A model generated the notes under the pieces. The model ran no database searches. It saw nothing but the letters and a program-made list of their open reading frames with translations, and was not told where the DNA came from. This document shows positions 1 to 8,031 of a DNA stretch of 64,000 bases, in pieces (position 1 is the first letter of the stretch; each line of letters opens with the position of its first letter). Position numbers and translations under genes: made by a program. The DNA comes from Bacillota bacterium (GTDB lineage: Bacteria > Bacillota > Clostridia > Oscillospirales > Acutalibacteraceae): the NCBI GenBank assembly GCA_023412715.1, contig JAEZCC010000025.1, forward strand, positions 62,001 through 126,000, in the 5' to 3' direction.

Positions 1-19
1 AGCCTTCAGAGCAGGCTTT
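1..19 (-). terminator. Possible partial terminator of the tRNA operon
   Basis: Read on the minus strand, AGCCT pairs with AGGCT across a 7-nt loop just after the CCA end of tRNA-Gln. Any T-run would lie outside the window, so this is only a likely operon end. Confidence 0.35.
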
Positions 20-95
20 TGGCTGGGCTGGCAGGATTTGAACCTACGAAATGACGGAGTCAAAGTCCGTTGCCTTACCCCTTGGCTACAGCCCA
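20..95 (-). tRNA. tRNA-Gln (TTG)
   Basis: Full cloverleaf on the minus strand. The acceptor stem TGGGCTG pairs with CAGCCCA, discriminator G, and CCA is encoded. The anticodon loop CTTTGAC gives anticodon TTG. Last gene of a four-tRNA operon. Confidence 0.95.
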
Positions 96-137
96 TTGCA
101 AAATGCGGCAAAGAAGCCGCACGCTTCCTTTTATATG

Positions 138-215
138 TGGGGTGGAAGGTGGGATTCGAACCCACGGTCTCCAGTGCCACAAACTGGCGCTTTAACCAGC
201 TAAGCTACATCCACC
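138..215 (-). tRNA. tRNA-His (GTG)
   Basis: The anticodon loop TTGTGGC gives anticodon GTG. The extra 5' G(-1) typical of tRNA-His is encoded, and CCA is encoded at the 3' end. Third gene of the tRNA operon. Confidence 0.95.
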
Positions 216-224
216 ATATCCCTC

Positions 225-301
<77 letters not shown>

Positions 302-304
302 AAA

Positions 305-378
305 TGGAGCGAGTGATGGGAATCGAACCCACACGACCAGCTTGGAAGGCTGGAGTTCTACCACTGAACTACACTCGC
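305..378 (-). tRNA. tRNA-Gly (TCC)
   Basis: Acceptor stem GCGAGTG/CACTCGC with encoded CCA. The anticodon stem CCAGC/GCTGG encloses loop CTTCCAA, giving anticodon TCC. First gene of the operon, directly behind a strong promoter. Confidence 0.95.
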
Positions 379-397
379 ATTTCAGGCGACGCCTAAT

Positions 398-427
398 AGT
401 ATAGCATAGTTCAGCGGCAGTTGTCAA
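398..427 (-). promoter_or_regulatory. Promoter of the tRNA operon
   Basis: Minus-strand -35 TTGACA and -10 TATACT are separated by 18 bp. The -10 lies about 20 bp upstream of tRNA-Gly, the spacing expected for a stable-RNA promoter. Confidence 0.75.
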
Positions 428-435
428 CCAAATAG

Positions 436-469
436 GCCGAATTTTTTGGCTTTTGAGGCCATTCGGCCG
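436..469 (-). terminator. Hairpin at the 3' end of clpE
   Basis: GGCCGAAT and ATTCGGCC form an 8-bp outer stem with further internal pairing, directly after the clpE stop. No clear T-run follows on the minus strand, so it may be an mRNA 3' stabiliser or a weak terminator. Confidence 0.4.
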
Positions 470-2773
470 CTATTTCAGGCAGTTCAGACGGATGCCCTCT
501 TCGTCCGCCGAGATGGAGATCCCGGCGATCGGTTCGTCGGCGTTTTCAACAATCAGCGAGGCGATCTTGTCTTCCACCTGGCGGCGGATCAGGTTGCGCA
601 GATCGCGCGCGCCGCTCTTGCCGCCCACGGAATGCTCCGCCAGCCAGCGGGTGGCTCTTTCGTCGTAAACCAGGCGGATGCCGCGCTCCCCCAGCGTGCC
701 GACATATTCGTCCAGCATCAGGTGCGCAATCTTTTCGTAATCGTCGGCGTCCAGCATGCGGAAGACGATGACCTCGTCGACGCGGCTGAGAAACTCCGGG
801 CGCAGAAAGTCGGAAAGCGCTTTGAGCGCCTTTTCGCGGCTCATGTCCGACTCGGTGCGGGCAAAGCCGAGCGCGCCCTCTTTTTTGTCGCTGCCGGCGT
901 TCGACGTCATCACGATGACGGTGTTCTCAAAATTCACGTTGCGGCCGTGCGCGTCCGTAATATGCCCTTCGTCGAGGATCTGTAGAAGGATATTCATCAC
1001 GTCGGGATGCGCTTTTTCGATCTCGTCGAACAGCAGGACGGAGTACGGGCGGCGGCGGACCTTTTCCGTCACCTGACCGGCCTCGTCGTAGCCCACGTAG
1101 CCCGGCGGGGAGCCGATGATGCGCGACACCGAATGTTTCTCCATAAATTCCGACATATCGAGCCGGATGAGCGTTTCCGGCGTGTCGAACAGCTCGCGGG
1201 AAAGCACCTTGACCAGCTCGGTCTTGCCGACGCCCGTGGGGCCGACAAAGATGAAGGAAGCGGGCCTGCGGCGGGGGCTGATCTGCACCCGGCTGCGGCG
1301 GATTGCCGCGGAAACGGCGGCCACGGCCTCTTTCTGGCCGATGACCTTGCTGTTGAGCACGTCTTCGAGGCTGGCGAGCTTTTTGAGTTCGCCTTCCTGG
1401 ATGCGGCTCGCGGGGATTCCGGTCCAAAGCTCTATGACGCGGGCGACGTCCTTCTCCTCCACTTCCGCGCCGAGCGCAAGCGGAGCGAGCTGCTTTTCTT
1501 TTTCGCTCAGCTTTGAAACGTCCATGCGGATCTCGGCCAGCTTTTCATAATCCGGCTCGGCGCCGGCCGCCGTCATTTCTTCCTCTTCGCCGCGCAGGTC
1601 TTCCAGCTGGCCGCGCACCTCGTCGTATTCCGCCATCTGGCGGTTGCGCAGCTCCGCGCAGGCGCAGGATTCGTCCAGCAGGTCAATCGCCTTGTCCGGA
1701 AGAAAGCGGTCGTTGATATAGCGTTCGGAAAGCGTGACCACCTTCCTGACGATCGCGTCCGGCACGCGGACGCGGTGGAAGCTCTCGTAATAGGTCTTGA
1801 TGCCCATCAGAATCTGCACGGCGTCCTGGATGGACGGCTCGGCTATGGTAACGGGCTGGAACCGGCGTTCCAGCGCGGCGTCTTTTTCAATATATCTGCG
1901 GTATTCGGAGAATGTGGTCGCCCCGATTACCTGAATCTCCCCGCGCGAAAGGGCGGGCTTGAGAATATTGGCCGCGTTCATGGAGCCTTCGGCGTCTCCG
2001 GTGCCGACAAGGTTGTGCACCTCATCGATGAAAAGGATGATGTTGCCCTCAATCTTCACTTCGTCGAGCAGGCCCTTGATCCTGCTTTCGAACTGGCCCC
2101 GGAACTGCGTCCCTGCGACCAGCGCCGTGAGGTCGAGAAGGTGGATCTCTTTTTTCTTCAGCGAGGCCGGCACGTTGCCATCCGCGATGCGAAGAGCCAG
2201 GCCCTCCGCCACGGCCGTTTTGCCGACGCCAGGCTCGCCGATAAGGCAGGGGTTGTTTTTCGTCCTGCGGCTCAGGATCTGGATGACCCGCTCAATCTCT
2301 TTTTCGCGGCCGACAATGGTGTCGATTTCGTGCGCCCTAGCCTTGGCGGTCAGGTTTGTGCAGTACGCGTCGAGATGTTTGCGTTTCGTTTTATGTTTTT
2401 CCTTCGGCTGGGCCTTTTTCGCGGCCTCGCCGTTCTGGATCTGTTCCGGAAGATTGGCCGAGCCCGGAAAAATATTCTGCAAAAACGGCATGGTGGCAGC
2501 CCCGCCCGGCACAAACCCGTTCAGGGCGTTTTCGTCCGAATTGTCGTCCGATTCGCCCCCGTCCGGGTTCTGGTTCATCAGATCGGTCAGTTCCGCCTCC
2601 ATGTTTTCCACCTGGTCGTCGGTAATCCCCATTTTTTCCAAAATATCGTTTACAGGCTTAATGCCCAGTTCTTTTGCGCAAATCAGGCAGAGCCCGCGGC
2701 TTTCTTTCATATTCCCGGTCGGCGAGACAAAGACGACCGCCGGCCTCTTATGGCATCTGGAACACATCATCAT
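470..2773 (-). CDS. clpE: ClpE-like AAA+ unfoldase (Clp protease ATP-binding subunit)
   Basis: A 767-aa Hsp100/Clp ATPase that would unfold substrates for ClpP. An N-terminal zinc finger is visible (Cys4, Cys7, Cys29, Cys32), which in this family marks ClpE rather than ClpC. It is followed by an acidic linker, a first AAA+ domain with Walker A GEPGVGKT near residue 180, a UVR-like coiled middle region, and a second AAA+ domain with Walker A GPTGVGKT near residue 510 and the SPPGYVGY pore-loop motif. It starts at a run of three ATG codons, so the exact start is uncertain by two residues. It is monocistronic, with its own promoter. I did not see a convincing CtsR operator, the usual ClpE repressor site in Bacillales. 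Family membership is firm; the ClpE subfamily rests on the zinc finger. Confidence 0.88.
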   Translation of the reverse strand: MMMCSRCHKRPAVVFVSPTGNMKESRGLCLICAKELGIKPVNDILEKMGITDDQVENMEAELTDLMNQNPDGGESDDNSDENALNGFVPGGAATMPFLQNIFPGSANLPEQIQNGEAAKKAQPKEKHKTKRKHLDAYCTNLTAKARAHEIDTIVGREKEIERVIQILSRRTKNNPCLIGEPGVGKTAVAEGLALRIADGNVPASLKKKEIHLLDLTALVAGTQFRGQFESRIKGLLDEVKIEGNIILFIDEVHNLVGTGDAEGSMNAANILKPALSRGEIQVIGATTFSEYRRYIEKDAALERRFQPVTIAEPSIQDAVQILMGIKTYYESFHRVRVPDAIVRKVVTLSERYINDRFLPDKAIDLLDESCACAELRNRQMAEYDEVRGQLEDLRGEEEEMTAAGAEPDYEKLAEIRMDVSKLSEKEKQLAPLALGAEVEEKDVARVIELWTGIPASRIQEGELKKLASLEDVLNSKVIGQKEAVAAVSAAIRRSRVQISPRRRPASFIFVGPTGVGKTELVKVLSRELFDTPETLIRLDMSEFMEKHSVSRIIGSPPGYVGYDEAGQVTEKVRRRPYSVLLFDEIEKAHPDVMNILLQILDEGHITDAHGRNVNFENTVIVMTSNAGSDKKEGALGFARTESDMSREKALKALSDFLRPEFLSRVDEVIVFRMLDADDYEKIAHLMLDEYVGTLGERGIRLVYDERATRWLAEHSVGGKSGARDLRNLIRRQVEDKIASLIVENADEPIAGISISADEEGIRLNCLK

Positions 2774-2840
2774 AGCAGTTCACTTCTTCTCCACATTGCG
2801 TGATTGGTGTGCGTTGCGGTTGGGTTTCATTTAGTAGTAT

Positions 2841-2869
2841 ATCATACCATGGAACGGGATGTTTGGCAA
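2841..2869 (-). promoter_or_regulatory. Promoter of clpE
   Basis: Minus-strand -35 TTGCCA and -10 TATGAT with a 17-bp spacer, about 70 bp upstream of the clpE start and just past the pgsA stop codon. Confidence 0.6.
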
Positions 2870-2873
2870 ATAA

Positions 2874-3506
2874 TCATTTTTTTGCGTTCTCACGGCTTTC
2901 TTTTTTATCCATGACCTCGTCGATGTCGAGCTTGTACTTCGGGTCGTCCGAATGGCGGATGGCAAAATACGTCTGGGCGTATTTGACAAACGCATAAATC
3001 ATGAACCCCGCCGCGGCGGAAAGCAGAAAGACCGACAGCGGAAAAGATTCGTAATTCCAGATAGCCTTCAGCGCGACAATCACCGCAAAAGAGATATAGA
3101 ACAGGGTCGTCGCGGTCTTTCCATACCATTCTGAACCGCTGGGCTTCTTTTTATTCTTGCTGATGAGGAAAATCGCCGCAGAGAGCATCAGCGTCTCTTT
3201 CAGCACGAAAATGGCAAGCAGCGGGATGAGGATGGGCTGTTTGACGGAAAGGCAGATCGCCATGGCGAGCTGGGTCAGCTTATCCGAAAGCGGGTCAAGC
3301 ATCTGGCCCAGCTCGGTAAACTGATGAAAACGCCTGGCTATCATGCCGTCAAAAATATCCGTAAGCCCCGAAACACCCAGAACGACAATCGCTTTCAGGT
3401 ACTGCTCGTTCATGAAATAAATGATGAACGGGATGACCAGGACCAGGCGGACCGCCGTCAGGGTATTCGGGATATTCAGGTTTTTATTTCTGCTCTTTTT
3501 GTCCAT
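2874..3506 (-). CDS. pgsA: CDP-diacylglycerol--glycerol-3-phosphate 3-phosphatidyltransferase
   Basis: A 210-aa integral membrane enzyme of the CDP-alcohol phosphatidyltransferase family. It makes phosphatidylglycerol phosphate, the first committed step to PG and cardiolipin. The signature D-x2-DG-x2-AR-x8-G-x3-D-x3-D is present within residues 45-80 (DIFDGMIARRF, then GQMLDPLSDK), with all catalytic Asp residues in place, and several hydrophobic helices follow. The C-terminus is a short charged tail. It overlaps the 3' end of the upstream CvpA gene by 23 bp, so the two are probably translationally coupled. It is the last gene of the long run that begins at ruvC. Confidence 0.9.
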   Translation of the reverse strand: MDKKSRNKNLNIPNTLTAVRLVLVIPFIIYFMNEQYLKAIVVLGVSGLTDIFDGMIARRFHQFTELGQMLDPLSDKLTQLAMAICLSVKQPILIPLLAIFVLKETLMLSAAIFLISKNKKKPSGSEWYGKTATTLFYISFAVIVALKAIWNYESFPLSVFLLSAAAGFMIYAFVKYAQTYFAIRHSDDPKYKLDIDEVMDKKESRENAKK

Positions 3507-4047
3507 GCGACCCTACCTCATTCCAGAAATTCGTCCGCAGCATTGTGTCGAGAGGATTATGCGCCGAAACCGTCCGATAGATCCGTGAGAGCCCCGTCTT
3601 CTGCCATTCCTGAGAAGGTTTCTGAGGGATGGACGCCGGCAGCGCAAGCCTCAGGGCCGCGCAGGCCAGCAGAACGACGACGGCGCCTTTGCAGAGCCCC
3701 AGCGCGCCGCCGAGCAGGGAATTGACCTGCTTCAGGCCCGGCAGGCGGAACAGGCGGTCCAGAAGCGCCGCAGCCGCATGCACCAGGATTTCAAACAGAA
3801 TAAACAGGACGACCACCGTGACCGCAAGGCGCGCCGCGCTGCTGCCGAGCAGCGGGCCTTTCGCGGCGCCGAGGTACGGCGCCGCCCATGCGAGGGCGCG
3901 CGGCGCGCACAGGACCGCGGCAGCGGCGGCGGCAACCGAGCCGACCAGATCCACAACAGAGTGCGCAAAGCCCCTGCGGAAACCCGAAACGGTGAAAAAA
4001 ACCAGGATGATCCCAAACAGGATATCCGTCAGAACGTCCATGCGCAC
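3484..4047 (-). CDS. CvpA family membrane protein
   Basis: A 187-aa protein with four hydrophobic segments (about residues 5-22, 30-48, 68-90 and 105-130) and the CvpA/colicin V production family layout, including an early FGIILVFFTVSGFRRG segment. Its cellular role is poorly defined; homologues are linked to cell-envelope stress and colicin secretion. It overlaps pgsA. The C-terminal 45 residues are hydrophilic and probably cytoplasmic. Family assignment is by overall pattern. Confidence 0.75.
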   Translation of the reverse strand: MRMDVLTDILFGIILVFFTVSGFRRGFAHSVVDLVGSVAAAAAAVLCAPRALAWAAPYLGAAKGPLLGSSAARLAVTVVVLFILFEILVHAAAALLDRLFRLPGLKQVNSLLGGALGLCKGAVVVLLACAALRLALPASIPQKPSQEWQKTGLSRIYRTVSAHNPLDTMLRTNFWNEVGSHGQKEQK

Positions 4048-4146
4048 CGCCCTTTCTACAACGGATGGCCAGAAATCATGATAAATCGCGGCAGGCAGCG
4101 GTTTAAATGAAATATATCACAAAAACCGAATTTAAACAAGTGCGGC

Positions 4147-5388
4147 CTACCGATTCTCCAGAATCCTTATCTCGGAAATGCCGAGAAGATAAGCCGAGGT
4201 CTCGTCCCGCAGGGCGACGGCTTTGGCGTCGCTTCCGCTTTCGAGCTTCTTCGCGGCCTGCCCGGGCGAAGAGAGCGAGCAGAAATACGCCTCGCCGTCC
4301 GCGAGGGCCGCCGCCGTCTGCCCGTACAGGGAAACCGACCGGACGCTGCCGCCGAGCTTCTGCGAAAAAATCTCCGCGCCGCCCGGGTCCAGCACGACGA
4401 GATTGCTGACGGAGGTCTCGCCGAACGAGGCCAGCGCGAGGGCCGTCCGCCCGGCATCAAAGCAGAAAGCGGAGAGCCGCTCGCCGTGATAGTCGAAATC
4501 TTTTTTCGTCCGCGAAGAAGCGTTGATGATCGAGGCGCCCGAATCCCCGACCGCCGCGACGGTGGAAGCGCCGTTCCAGTACACGGCGTGAATCAGGTTG
4601 CCCGGGTAGGTGGCAAATGGCTGCTCCACCTTGCCGCTGTCGAGGTCAAGCAGGTACACGGCGGAAACCATTTCCCCGTTTTTCGCAGAGACGCCCGCAA
4701 CGGCGGCCTGCGTGCCGTCTTCGTTCAGCGCGACCGAGGCGGGGTAATAGTCGTAGAACCAGTAATAGGACTGCACGCCGCCCTCCGCGGTGTAAACGGT
4801 CAGCTGGCCGCAGTAGCCGTCGGCCTCCGTCAGTATGGCGCAGCGCCCGTTCGCCGCGAGCGCCCCCGCCAGAATATTCTGCTTGACGTTGATCTGCTTT
4901 GTGCCGCCGCTCACGGAATCCAGCCGGAAGCTCCTGCCGCCGAGGTTGTACAGCAGCGTGCGGGACCCGCTGACCTTCAGCACCGGGTTGCCAAAGCTGT
5001 GCTGGTCGTTCAGCAGTTCCTTCGCCGTGGAGTTGTAGACGGTCAGGGCGGTGTCGCTCGCCGTGAACAGGTTTTTCTCCGACACGATAAAGTTCCCCGG
5101 CTGGATGGAAGAGCCTGCGACCGCCTGCGGGAAGCCGTCGCCGATACCGAAGCCGACGATGCGGCTCTGCACCCACACCAGGACGTTCGACGGCGTCAGG
5201 TTGCTGCGGTTGTACCACGCAAGCACCGCCAGCGCGCTCAGCGCGAGAATCAGGATGACGCGGTAAAGCCACCGCGGGGCGCGGCGCGCCTTGAATTCCT
5301 TCGCGCGCGGCCTTCGCCCCGTCTCTGTCAGACGGTATTTCGACGGGTCGATCCCCGTGGTGTCGTAACGGTGCTCCCGGTCATCCAT
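4147..5388 (-). CDS. DUF5711-type membrane-anchored beta-propeller protein
   Basis: A 413-aa protein with a basic cytoplasmic N-terminus (residues 1-42), one transmembrane helix (about 43-61) and a long extracytoplasmic part. That part is made of repeating short beta-strand blades such as TALTVYNST and AVYLLDLDSG, typical of WD40/PQQ-like propellers. The gene order truA-this gene-CvpA and the topology match what I recall of DUF5711 proteins in Clostridia. Function is unknown. It overlaps truA by 8 bp and is followed by 99 bp without a gene before CvpA. Confidence 0.7.
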   Translation of the reverse strand: MDDREHRYDTTGIDPSKYRLTETGRRPRAKEFKARRAPRWLYRVILILALSALAVLAWYNRSNLTPSNVLVWVQSRIVGFGIGDGFPQAVAGSSIQPGNFIVSEKNLFTASDTALTVYNSTAKELLNDQHSFGNPVLKVSGSRTLLYNLGGRSFRLDSVSGGTKQINVKQNILAGALAANGRCAILTEADGYCGQLTVYTAEGGVQSYYWFYDYYPASVALNEDGTQAAVAGVSAKNGEMVSAVYLLDLDSGKVEQPFATYPGNLIHAVYWNGASTVAAVGDSGASIINASSRTKKDFDYHGERLSAFCFDAGRTALALASFGETSVSNLVVLDPGGAEIFSQKLGGSVRSVSLYGQTAAALADGEAYFCSLSSPGQAAKKLESGSDAKAVALRDETSAYLLGISEIRILENR

Positions 5389-6307
5389 CGTCTTTCACAT
5401 CCTCATAAAACACCTTCCGCAGGTAAAGGCCCTGCGGCGGCGCGGTCGGTCCCGCGGCGGTGCGGTCGCACGCAAGAAGAATGCGCGGCATGTCTTCCGG
5501 CTTCAGCTTGTTCTGGCTTACGCGCAGCAGCGTGCCGACCATAATGCGCACCATGTGGTACAGAAAGCCGTCCGCCGCAATGCAGAAATCCGCCTCATTC
5601 CGGTCTATGCGGGACCAGCCCGCTTTTGTCACCGTGCGCTCCATGCGGCCCGGCTCGCGCGCGTCCCTCGCGCAGAACGAGGTGAAATCATGCGTGCCAA
5701 GAAAAAAATCCGCCGCGCGGTTCATGCGCCCGAGGTCGAGCGGGTACCAGTAATGCAGCACCCTGCCGCGCAGAAAGGGGTCGCGCACGGGATTGGTCCA
5801 CACGCGGTAGACGTACTCTTTCCCCTTGCAGGAATAGCGCGCGTGAAACGAAAGCGGAACCTCGCGGCACGACAGCACGGCGATGTCGTCCGGCAGAAAA
5901 TGGTTCAGCGCGCCGGCCAGCCTTTCGCACGGGATTTCCCGCTCCGTGCGGAAGCTGACGCAGAATTCGAGCGCATGGACGAAGGAATCCGTGCGGCTGC
6001 ACCCCTTGAGGTCGGGGCGCTCGCCGAGGATCTTTTCCAGCGCCGCCTGGAAGACCTGCTGCACAGAGACGGCGTTCCGCTGGACCTGCCAGCCGTGGTA
6101 GCAGGATCCGTCGTACCGGATGGTCAGCAGCAGATTGCGCGGCGCGGTGCCCGCGCGGTCAAGCCGCGCCGTTTCGTCAGGTTGAAATTCCAAACCCCGA
6201 CTGGCGCGAGAGTTTGAGGCAACTCCCGATTTGGAGGCCGGGGGTTCGAAGTTGGAGGCCGGAATGTCAAGAGGAGCTCCGGCCCTGCCCTTTCTAACAT
6301 CAAACAT
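5381..6307 (-). CDS. truA: tRNA pseudouridine(38-40) synthase TruA with a repeat-derived N-terminal extension
   Basis: The TruA fold begins at RNLLLTIRYDGSCYHGWQ and contains the catalytic Asp in SRTDSFVHA; the usual flanking glycines are changed, as in some clostridial TruA paralogues. It converts U38-40 of the tRNA anticodon arm to pseudouridine. There is no Met, and no start codon with a good ribosome-binding site, at the normal N-terminus. The frame stays open upstream through a dispersed repeat to an ATG at 6307 that has GGAGG 10 nt before it. That would add about 57 residues of low-complexity sequence. I annotate from this ATG; a TTG inside the repeat, or translation coupled to ecfT, are alternatives. 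It follows ecfT, a common Firmicutes order. Confidence 0.85.
   Translation of the reverse strand: MFDVRKGRAGAPLDIPASNFEPPASKSGVASNSRASRGLEFQPDETARLDRAGTAPRNLLLTIRYDGSCYHGWQVQRNAVSVQQVFQAALEKILGERPDLKGCSRTDSFVHALEFCVSFRTEREIPCERLAGALNHFLPDDIAVLSCREVPLSFHARYSCKGKEYVYRVWTNPVRDPFLRGRVLHYWYPLDLGRMNRAADFFLGTHDFTSFCARDAREPGRMERTVTKAGWSRIDRNEADFCIAADGFLYHMVRIMVGTLLRVSQNKLKPEDMPRILLACDRTAAGPTAPPQGLYLRKVFYEDVKDDG
6136..6228 (+). repeat. Dispersed structured repeat, copy A (5' end of truA)
   Basis: This copy shares long matches with copies near 10190 and 24540. Marks include the hairpin GCGCGG-tcaag-CCGCGC, a TTTC...GAAA arm, and a terminal arm GAGTT-tgaggc-AACTC followed by CCC. The last arm changes sequence between copies but still pairs. 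Read on the minus strand it is open in the truA frame. Confidence 0.75.
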
Positions 6308-6325
6308 CAAACATCCAACCTCCAA
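6229..6325 (+). repeat. Tail of repeat copy A with tandem heptamers
   Basis: It contains an 11-bp direct repeat TTGGAGGCCGG (6231 and 6252) and near-perfect tandem copies of ACATCAA at about 6297-6317. On the minus strand these read as GGAGG followed by ATG codons, so the tail carries a plausible ribosome-binding site and start for truA. No copy of this tail was seen at the other repeats. Confidence 0.6.
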
Positions 6326-6338
6326 ATTGCCGCGCCGC

Positions 6339-7163
6339 CTACCTGAGCGAAGCGGGCAGAAGCAGCGTGCAGATCAGCACCGCGGCGCAGAAAAGCGCCA
6401 TGCAGGCCGACGCGTAAACGTCGAGGCGAGACATGTGCAGCTGCTTCATCTTCGTGCGGCCCTCGCCGCCGTGGTAGCAACGGCATTCCATCGCCATGGC
6501 GAGGTCGTACGCCCGCCGGAACGACGAGACGAACAGCGGGATCAGAATCGGGATGAGCGCGCGGATGCGCTGCATCATCCCGCCGCTTTCGAGGTCGGCG
6601 CCGCGCGCCTTCTGCGCGCTCATGATCTTGTCGGTCTCCTCGAGCAGCGTCGGCACAAAGCGCAGCGCGATGGTCATCATCATCGCGATTTCGTGCACCC
6701 TGACGTGCAGCGCCTTGAGCGGCTTCATGAGGCGCTCGAGCGCGTCCGTCAGATCGGTCGGGGAAGTCGTGAAGGTCAGCACGCAGCTGAACAGAATCAG
6801 GCTGACGATGCGCACGGAAATGAAGATGGCGTTGTAGATGCCGCCGTCGGTGATCTGCATGAACCACCCGCTCCACACAACGGTCCCGGTCCCGTAGAAC
6901 AGATTCAGCACGCCCGTGAACAGCACGATGACAATGACCGCCTTCAGGCTCTTGAAGTACTGGAAAAACGGCACGCCGGAAAGCAGCAGCACAAGGGCCA
7001 TCAGCGCCACCATGCAGCCGAGGCCCGCAAAATTGGACGCGATGAACAGAAAAACGATATACAGCACCGTAAGGACAATCTTGACCCGCGGATCCATGCG
7101 GTGAATCAGCGATTTGCCGGGAAAATACTGGCCGATGGTGATATCACTGATCACGGCGCTCAC
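6339..7163 (-). CDS. ecfT: Energy-coupling factor transporter transmembrane protein EcfT
   Basis: A 274-aa membrane subunit of a group II ECF vitamin transporter. Hydrophobic helices span residues 28-125 and the C-terminus. The cytoplasmic coupling helices carry the family's Ala-Arg-Gly motif, seen here as QKARGADLESGG. It joins the EcfA1-EcfA2 ATPase pair and exchanges several substrate-binding S subunits, none of which is in the window. The start overlaps ecfA2 by 20 bp. Confidence 0.92.
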   Translation of the reverse strand: MSAVISDITIGQYFPGKSLIHRMDPRVKIVLTVLYIVFLFIASNFAGLGCMVALMALVLLLSGVPFFQYFKSLKAVIVIVLFTGVLNLFYGTGTVVWSGWFMQITDGGIYNAIFISVRIVSLILFSCVLTFTTSPTDLTDALERLMKPLKALHVRVHEIAMMMTIALRFVPTLLEETDKIMSAQKARGADLESGGMMQRIRALIPILIPLFVSSFRRAYDLAMAMECRCYHGGEGRTKMKQLHMSRLDVYASACMALFCAAVLICTLLLPASLR

Positions 7164-8013
7164 CTCCTTTGCGGAGCAGGGGGCGCAGCTCCTCGACCGC
7201 CTGGTCCACCGTCAGCACGGGCTGCACGGGGCAGCCCAGGTCGCGCAGCGTCAGCAGGATCTGCGTGATCTGCGGCACGCGCAGGCCCATTTTCTCGAGC
7301 TCCCTGCCGCGCGCGAACACGCGGTCCGTCCGGTCGAGCATGACGGCCTTCCCCTCGTTCATGACGAGCACGCGGTCGGCAAAGCGCGCGATGTCCTCCA
7401 TGCTGTGCGAGACGAGGATCACGGTGCTCCCGCGCTGCTTATGGTACTCGGAAATCTGCCGGAGCAGCGTGTCCCTGCCGTTCGGGTCGAGGCCCGCCGT
7501 CGGCTCGTCCAGCACGAGGACGTCCGGATCCATGGCGAGCACGCCCGCGATGGCGGCGCGGCGCTTCTGCCCGCCGGAGATTTCGAACGGGCTTTTCCCC
7601 AGAAGCTCTTCGTCGAGCCCGACGAAGGCGGCGGCGCGGCGCGCCCGCTGCTGCGCCTCTTCGTCGCCGAGGCCCATGTTGTGCGGGCCGAAGCAGATGT
7701 CTTTGAGGACCGTTTCCTCAAAGAGCTGATGCTCCGGGTACTGGAAGACCATGCCGACCTGAAAGCGCACGGAACGGATTTTCTTCGGCTCCGCCCAGAT
7801 GTCCTTTCCGTTCAGGAGCACCGTGCCGGAAGCGGGTTTGAGGAGGCCGTTGAGCATCTGGATGAACGTCGATTTTCCCGAGCCGGTGTGGCCGATGATG
7901 CCCAGAAATTCCCCCCGCTCGACGCCGGCGCTCACATGGTCCACGGCGGTTTTTTCAAACGGCGTTCCCGCCCCGTAAACATAGGTCAGTTCTTTGGTTT
8001 CAAGGACAAACAT
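7144..8013 (-). CDS. ecfA2: ECF transporter ATPase EcfA2
   Basis: A 289-aa ABC ATPase with Walker A GHTGSGKS, signature EISGGQKRR, Walker B VLVLDEPTAGLD and the H-loop SHSM. It forms a heterodimer with EcfA1 to power uptake of vitamins. The helical region contains the Q-loop FQYPEHQLFE. It lies 18 bp after ecfA1 and overlaps ecfT. Confidence 0.92.
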   Translation of the reverse strand: MFVLETKELTYVYGAGTPFEKTAVDHVSAGVERGEFLGIIGHTGSGKSTFIQMLNGLLKPASGTVLLNGKDIWAEPKKIRSVRFQVGMVFQYPEHQLFEETVLKDICFGPHNMGLGDEEAQQRARRAAAFVGLDEELLGKSPFEISGGQKRRAAIAGVLAMDPDVLVLDEPTAGLDPNGRDTLLRQISEYHKQRGSTVILVSHSMEDIARFADRVLVMNEGKAVMLDRTDRVFARGRELEKMGLRVPQITQILLTLRDLGCPVQPVLTVDQAVEELRPLLRKGGERRDQ

Positions 8014-8031
8014 CGTTTTCTCCCAGTCTTG

